Positions 60,295-64,000 of a stretch of 64,000 nt of DNA are shown here, piece after piece (position 1 is the first letter of the stretch; every line of letters starts with the position of its first letter). The DNA is taken from positions 19,199,357 to 19,263,356 of the forward strand of contig NC_133302.1 in assembly GCF_005239225.2 (NCBI RefSeq), given 5' to 3'. Below the pieces are notes generated by a model. It was not told the origin of the DNA, made no database searches, and worked only from the letters and a program-made list of their open reading frames with translations. The stretch comes from Populus alba (taxonomy: Eukaryota > Streptophyta > Magnoliopsida > Malpighiales > Salicaceae). A program made the position numbers and the translations under genes.

Positions 60295-61860
60295 TTATCC
60301 CCTATCACTTTTGTCATGACCAGGCAATGGATTTGAACTGATATTGGGTGTGTCTTCAAATGACACCCATCCTATCTTGATGAGCTTCAACAACTTGTTC
60401 TTGAAACCATAGCACGTTTCAAGACAATGCCCGGGAATACCAGCATGGTACTCGCAAGTCAACTCGGGCTTATACCAGATGGGGAATGGTGGTTGTAGTG
60501 GTAATGCAGGGATAGGAGCTATTTGTCCAATGCTCAGTAGTTTGGCATATATGTCCTTCAGAGGCATGGGTAATGGCGGTAGTTGTTCTGAAATGTATCT
60601 TGTGTTTGGTCTTTGGTGGTTGTTTTGGGTGTTTGACTGGCCATTTGCTCGATTAGGGGAAAAAGGTTTGTTAAAGTTTATGTGGGCCACATGAGAGGTA
60701 GGTATTTGTGGGTTATATGAATCTGTTATCTTGTCATTGGACCCACCTTCGAAGTTGTTAACGGGACCTTTCAATTTTCTTCCGAAAAAACCCTTTGTCT
60801 CCAATGGCTCAATTATGCGTCCAGCTTTAATCCCTTGTTCTATTCTTTCCGCTATGCGTACAACATCATAGAAATGATGAGATGAGCTACCCATTAAATG
60901 CTCATAGTAGGGTGCCTTGAATGTATTGGCGAACAAAGTCACCATCTCCGTTTCTATCAAAGGGGGTTGCACATGCATGGCCTTGTCCCTCCATCTTTGC
61001 ACATAAGCCCTTACTGATTCGTGGCTTCTCTTTTCCATTGACATAAGGCTTGTTCGATCTGGAGCAATTTCCAAATTGAACTTGTATTTCTTAAGGAAAG
61101 CCTCCACTAAATCCTTCCATTTCTTAATCCTGGCATTTTCCAGCCTCATGTACCAACTTAGCGCCGACCCCGATAGACTGTCTTGGAAAAAGTAGATCAG
61201 TAACTTATCGTCATGAATCACCTCAGCCATCTTATTGCAATAAGATCGAAGGTGAGTGTTTGGGCATTCCAACCCAGTGTACTTTATAAACTCTGGTATC
61301 CTAAAATCTTTTGGTACCGTGATGTTTGGTACCAAGCATATTTCAGACCCTCGCATGGGGTCAAACCAGTCTTTTCCCTCGACTGCTCTTAACCTTTCTT
61401 CCAAGGCTGATATCTTGTCATCGTTCATAAATCCGGTGGACCTATTATTAGAAGGCCCTTCCACAGTGATGTGAGCTTGAGGGGGCTGAATGGGAATGGT
61501 AGGCGCAAAGTGCTGCCCCGTCACTGAATCTGCCCCCAAGTTCTGAGATACCCCCGGGACATGAACTGATGGTGCTCCTATAGGTGGTTGGGTAGACGTT
61601 CCCTCCCCGTTTTTGGCTCTTAAAAATTGCTCAAGCAGATTGGTCAGTCGAGAAACTTCATTTTTCACGGATTCCAACTCGGTATGGTAGTGCGACTCTA
61701 AGTGAGCTCTTTCTTCGTTTTCCATTCTTGATCTTTGTCGAGTGTTGTGGATTCTAGAAGAGGGACCTATGTTTCTTAATCTGCAGATGCATGCATAGAT
61801 GTATGAGAAAAATGTATGATTGTGATGGATACATGATTGAAAAATGCATGTTATAAGCAT
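60295..61860 (-). CDS. Retrotransposon Gag polyprotein (Tat/Ogre type)
   Basis: Structural protein that packages element RNA. The open frame is 521 codons from the first ATG; the residues before Met46 (position 61725, MENEERAHLE) are low-complexity and the real start is probably Met46. Residues about 50-80 form a heptad-like coiled coil (SVKNEVSRLTNLLEQFL). About 165-335 is the retrotransposon gag domain (WFDPMRGSE, ECPNTHLRSYCNKM, GSALSWYMRLE, FLKKYKFNLEIAPDR, VQRWRDKA..VQPPL). CEYHAGIPGHCLETC at about 475 is the atypical zinc knuckle of this lineage. After the TAA at 60297-60295 the same frame stays open to a TAG at 60099-60097 with an acidic peptide (VNNEEGEIEGEDKE), so the stop may be a mutation or a read-through point. 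No protease follows. Confidence 0.85.
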   Translation of the reverse strand: MLITCIFQSCIHHNHTFFSYIYACICRLRNIGPSSRIHNTRQRSRMENEERAHLESHYHTELESVKNEVSRLTNLLEQFLRAKNGEGTSTQPPIGAPSVHVPGVSQNLGADSVTGQHFAPTIPIQPPQAHITVEGPSNNRSTGFMNDDKISALEERLRAVEGKDWFDPMRGSEICLVPNITVPKDFRIPEFIKYTGLECPNTHLRSYCNKMAEVIHDDKLLIYFFQDSLSGSALSWYMRLENARIKKWKDLVEAFLKKYKFNLEIAPDRTSLMSMEKRSHESVRAYVQRWRDKAMHVQPPLIETEMVTLFANTFKAPYYEHLMGSSSHHFYDVVRIAERIEQGIKAGRIIEPLETKGFFGRKLKGPVNNFEGGSNDKITDSYNPQIPTSHVAHINFNKPFSPNRANGQSNTQNNHQRPNTRYISEQLPPLPMPLKDIYAKLLSIGQIAPIPALPLQPPFPIWYKPELTCEYHAGIPGHCLETCYGFKNKLLKLIKIGWVSFEDTPNISSNPLPGHDKSDRG

Positions 61861-62296
61861 TCTCTTCTCACATTGCTTTGATAGGTTCTAGTTCCTCTAC
61901 GTGAGACATAGGGTAGGTTTACTACTGGGTCTCTAAAAGAGGGTCTCTTGCTGTTCCAGTGATCAACCTTCGTAAAGGCGATATGGAGGTCTAGCAGATA
62001 GTGGGATGGTACGTATACCAATCACAATCAGTCTAAACACTCAGCAAAGAGTTGGGGTTTACACAAACTTAAACCTTGACTCAAGTCATAAGGCAAGCTG
62101 CTAGTCCCCCACTTAAACGTAGAGTTACATGTGTGTGCCCTCCCAAAACATAATAATAATAATAAAGTGATGCATGACTATGTCATGTATGATAGAATGT
62201 AAAGATATATACTTTAGCTTTTAAACAAAAGCATCATAAGAAAACAAAAACCAATAACACATAGCATAAACAAACAAATCAAGCTTAGTCCAAGGG

Positions 62297-62314
62297 TCCC
62301 CAGCGGAGTCGCCA
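62297..62314 (-). other. Primer binding site for tRNA-Arg
   Basis: The minus strand reads TGGCGACTCCGCTGGGGA, three bases after the 5' LTR end TGCGACA. It is complementary to the 3' end of a plant tRNA-Arg of the type ending CCCCAGTGGAGTCGCCA, with one mismatch. This primer type is characteristic of Ogre/Tat elements. It fixes the element's orientation. Confidence 0.8.
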
Positions 62315-62317
62315 TCC

Positions 62318-64000
62318 TGTCGCACCCCAAATAAAATTTGGCTTTTGCGACATTCGACTGGCGACTTTCATTTTGTTATGTTTTGCTGATTTGGTTCTTT
62401 GGAGTCACCACCTAGTATTTTGGTCACTAGGAACCCTAACTGGTCTTTCAGAGATTCTAAGGCAAGGGATTGGTTGCGTAAAGGGAAGGTATTAGCACCC
62501 CTAGTACGCCCTACCTAAGGTAAGCTGCTTGGTGTTTGGTTTGCTCTACAATTTCTATGGTGTTGATATTTTCTAGGCTCGTCAATTGATTTTGGATAGA
62601 AATCTAAGGAGATTACATGTGCTTTGAAAGCTCATTTTTCCCTTAGTATTTCAAGACTCATAAATCGTGGAATAATAAATAAATAAATAAATTTGAAATG
62701 TCCTCGATTATAATCAAGGCTTCTTTCAAGAATGTGTGCGGATTTATTACTCCCAATAATATTTTGGATATTCATCCTTTTAAGGATTTCTTTATCCAAA
62801 TATTAGCGGTAAATAATAAATAAATTCCCTCTCCAAAAATAAGATTTTTATAGTTTTTTGAATATTGGCCAATACCCTTTGGAGTTTTACAAACACGTTG
62901 TAAAATCCAGAAATGCAAGAAAATAATTTGTGTTTAAGAAATCTATGCGAAAACACACTTTCGAAGCTTCCAATATATTTTTTTTATAAAAAGAACATTC
63001 AAAACATGTTAGAGTATTGGCCGTATGCAACACGCAAGAAAATATATTTTTTTAAACTTTTTTTTTTTACGAAATCGGGTATTTTAAACTCTGAATTTGT
63101 ATCTCTACGGTATAAAAATACAAACCAATGTAAAAAATCATAAAACAAATGTGCAGGAAAATCAACAATATTTTTTTTAGGGAATTTTTTTAGAATTTTT
63201 GAAAGCAAACAGACATTTTTTATCTTTGAAACTCTAGATGTTTTGACGAAAACCGGGTATTTTAAACACTGAGTTTGTATCTCCACAATATAAAAATACA
63301 AACCAATGTATATAAAAAATATATATATATATATATATAAATATATATGAAAAGGAAACAACAATATATTTTTTAAAAAAAACTTTTTGGATTTTATTTT
63401 TTTTTGTTAAAATATATATACATGCATAATATAATATAATAATAAATATATAAATATATATTAAGTGGGCTGGGCCGGCCCAACTAAACTGGGCCGGACC
63501 CAGCCCCAAAAGTCGTTGGGCCGAACTCGGCCCAAAAGGGGATTGGGCCTATCTCAGCCCAACAACTAAACTGCCTCGGTCTGGGCCGGACCCAGCCCAG
63601 ACCGTCAGCCTTGGGCCAGAAACACTCTGGCCCGTCCCAATAATTCTGGGCCAGAAACCATCTGGCCCAGAAAAGAAAAACGGGGGGGGGGAATTATTTT
63701 CCCCCCCGCCTCCTGCATGCAAAACGATTCTGCATGCAGGAGGCAACTTATGCAGGCCTCAGGGGGAAAGAAAAAAAATGCGCAGGGGGTGAAAGGAAAC
63801 GTACCTGGCGTGGTGGAGACGATGGCTTGCTGGCGGTGCTACGGTGGAGGCGGTGGCGACGTCCTAACCCACGGCGGCTCCTCGGTGATTTCCAAACAAT
63901 CCGGCGACGCCCTCTCGGTTCGCTTTCTTCGTTTTTGTTTTCTAAACTCCCTCCCTGCGTCAAACTTTCACTCTTCTCTCGGTTTTCCTGGGTTTTCAGT
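62318..64000 (-). repeat. 5' LTR of the younger element, partial
   Basis: Matches 55313 to about 56995 base for base with scattered changes. If full length it ends near 64977, outside the window. The frames at 63549-63963 repeat those at 56476-56954 and are LTR sequence, not genes. Confidence 0.85.

Larger units (their letters stand above)
55313..64000 (-). mobile_element. Gag-only Tat/Ogre-like LTR retrotransposon, runs off the window
   Basis: Minus-strand element: 5' LTR from 62318 to beyond 64000, PBS 62297-62314, gag 61860-60295, no pol, tandem arrays 59180-58290, polypurine tract near 57977-57986, 3' LTR 57972-55313. Only about 4.3 kb separate the LTRs, too short for protease, RT, RNase H and integrase, and no such motifs were found. 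It is inserted in the 3' region of the older element ending at 55312; the left flank is AGCTC. The LTRs differ at perhaps one or two bases per hundred by eye, so insertion is fairly recent. Confidence 0.85.

Noticed and set aside
60479..60694. Plus-strand frame of 71 residues antisense to gag
   Set aside because: Antisense shadow of the gag frame with no similarity of its own.
63549..63963. Minus-strand frames of 65 and 71 residues
   Set aside because: Same frames occur in the other LTR at 56476-56954; they are LTR sequence.

Overview
The window is plant nuclear DNA, very AT-rich and dominated by retroelements. It holds one complete chitinase gene, two tandem copies of a multi-exon receptor kinase gene and many transposable-element remains. 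Intron sizes, GT..AG splice sites, the GH19 chitinase, the malectin-like/LRR receptor kinases and the Tat/Ogre-like retrotransposons point to a woody eudicot. Populus or another Salicaceae is my best guess, from family resemblance only.

Layout. (1) 1-4.9 kb is gene-free AT-rich DNA with a degenerate minisatellite and a small TRIM retroelement. (2) 4955-5987 (minus) is an intact two-exon class IV chitinase with a hevein domain, a TATA box and a poly(A) signal. (3) 6.5-11.1 kb carries two copies of a module made of a LINE fragment, an LTR-like block and a thymine-poor tract. (4) 11.1-30.3 kb and 35.9-52.0 kb are two copies of one segmental duplication. Each carries a 13-exon receptor kinase on the minus strand: signal peptide, malectin-like domain, three LRR exons, TM and RD kinase, of the SIRK/FRK1/IOS1 type. 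The right-hand copy (37061-46612) reads as an intact 914-residue protein. The left-hand copy (12439-26149) has one extra base in the TM exon and would stop after about 566 residues, before any membrane anchor. (5) 32.8-35.8 kb, between the copies, is a head-to-head pair of LTRs. (6) 52.0-64.0 kb is a nest of two related Tat/Ogre-like LTR retrotransposons on the minus strand. The younger has near-identical 2.66-kb LTRs, a tRNA-Arg primer binding site and a long gag, but no pol. It sits inside the tandem-repeat 3' region of an older relative.

The duplication gives an internal clock. TRIM copies and LINE pieces shared by both units predate it. A 1380-bp hAT-like element (8-bp target duplication, apparent captured NAC exon piece) is in unit 1 only, and a 301-bp poly(A)-tailed retroposon is in unit 2 only. 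Each has a related unoccupied site in the other copy.

The chitinase and the receptor kinases both belong to families used in plant immunity, but nothing in the sequence shows that they are functionally linked. The most distinctive signals are the predicted soluble ectodomain of the left receptor, the gag-only element with its primer-binding-site-like U5 decamer and antisense TGGCGA tandem arrays, the strings of perfect hairpins in the LTR leaders, and the hAT gene capture. All splice sites, alignments and counts were done by eye.
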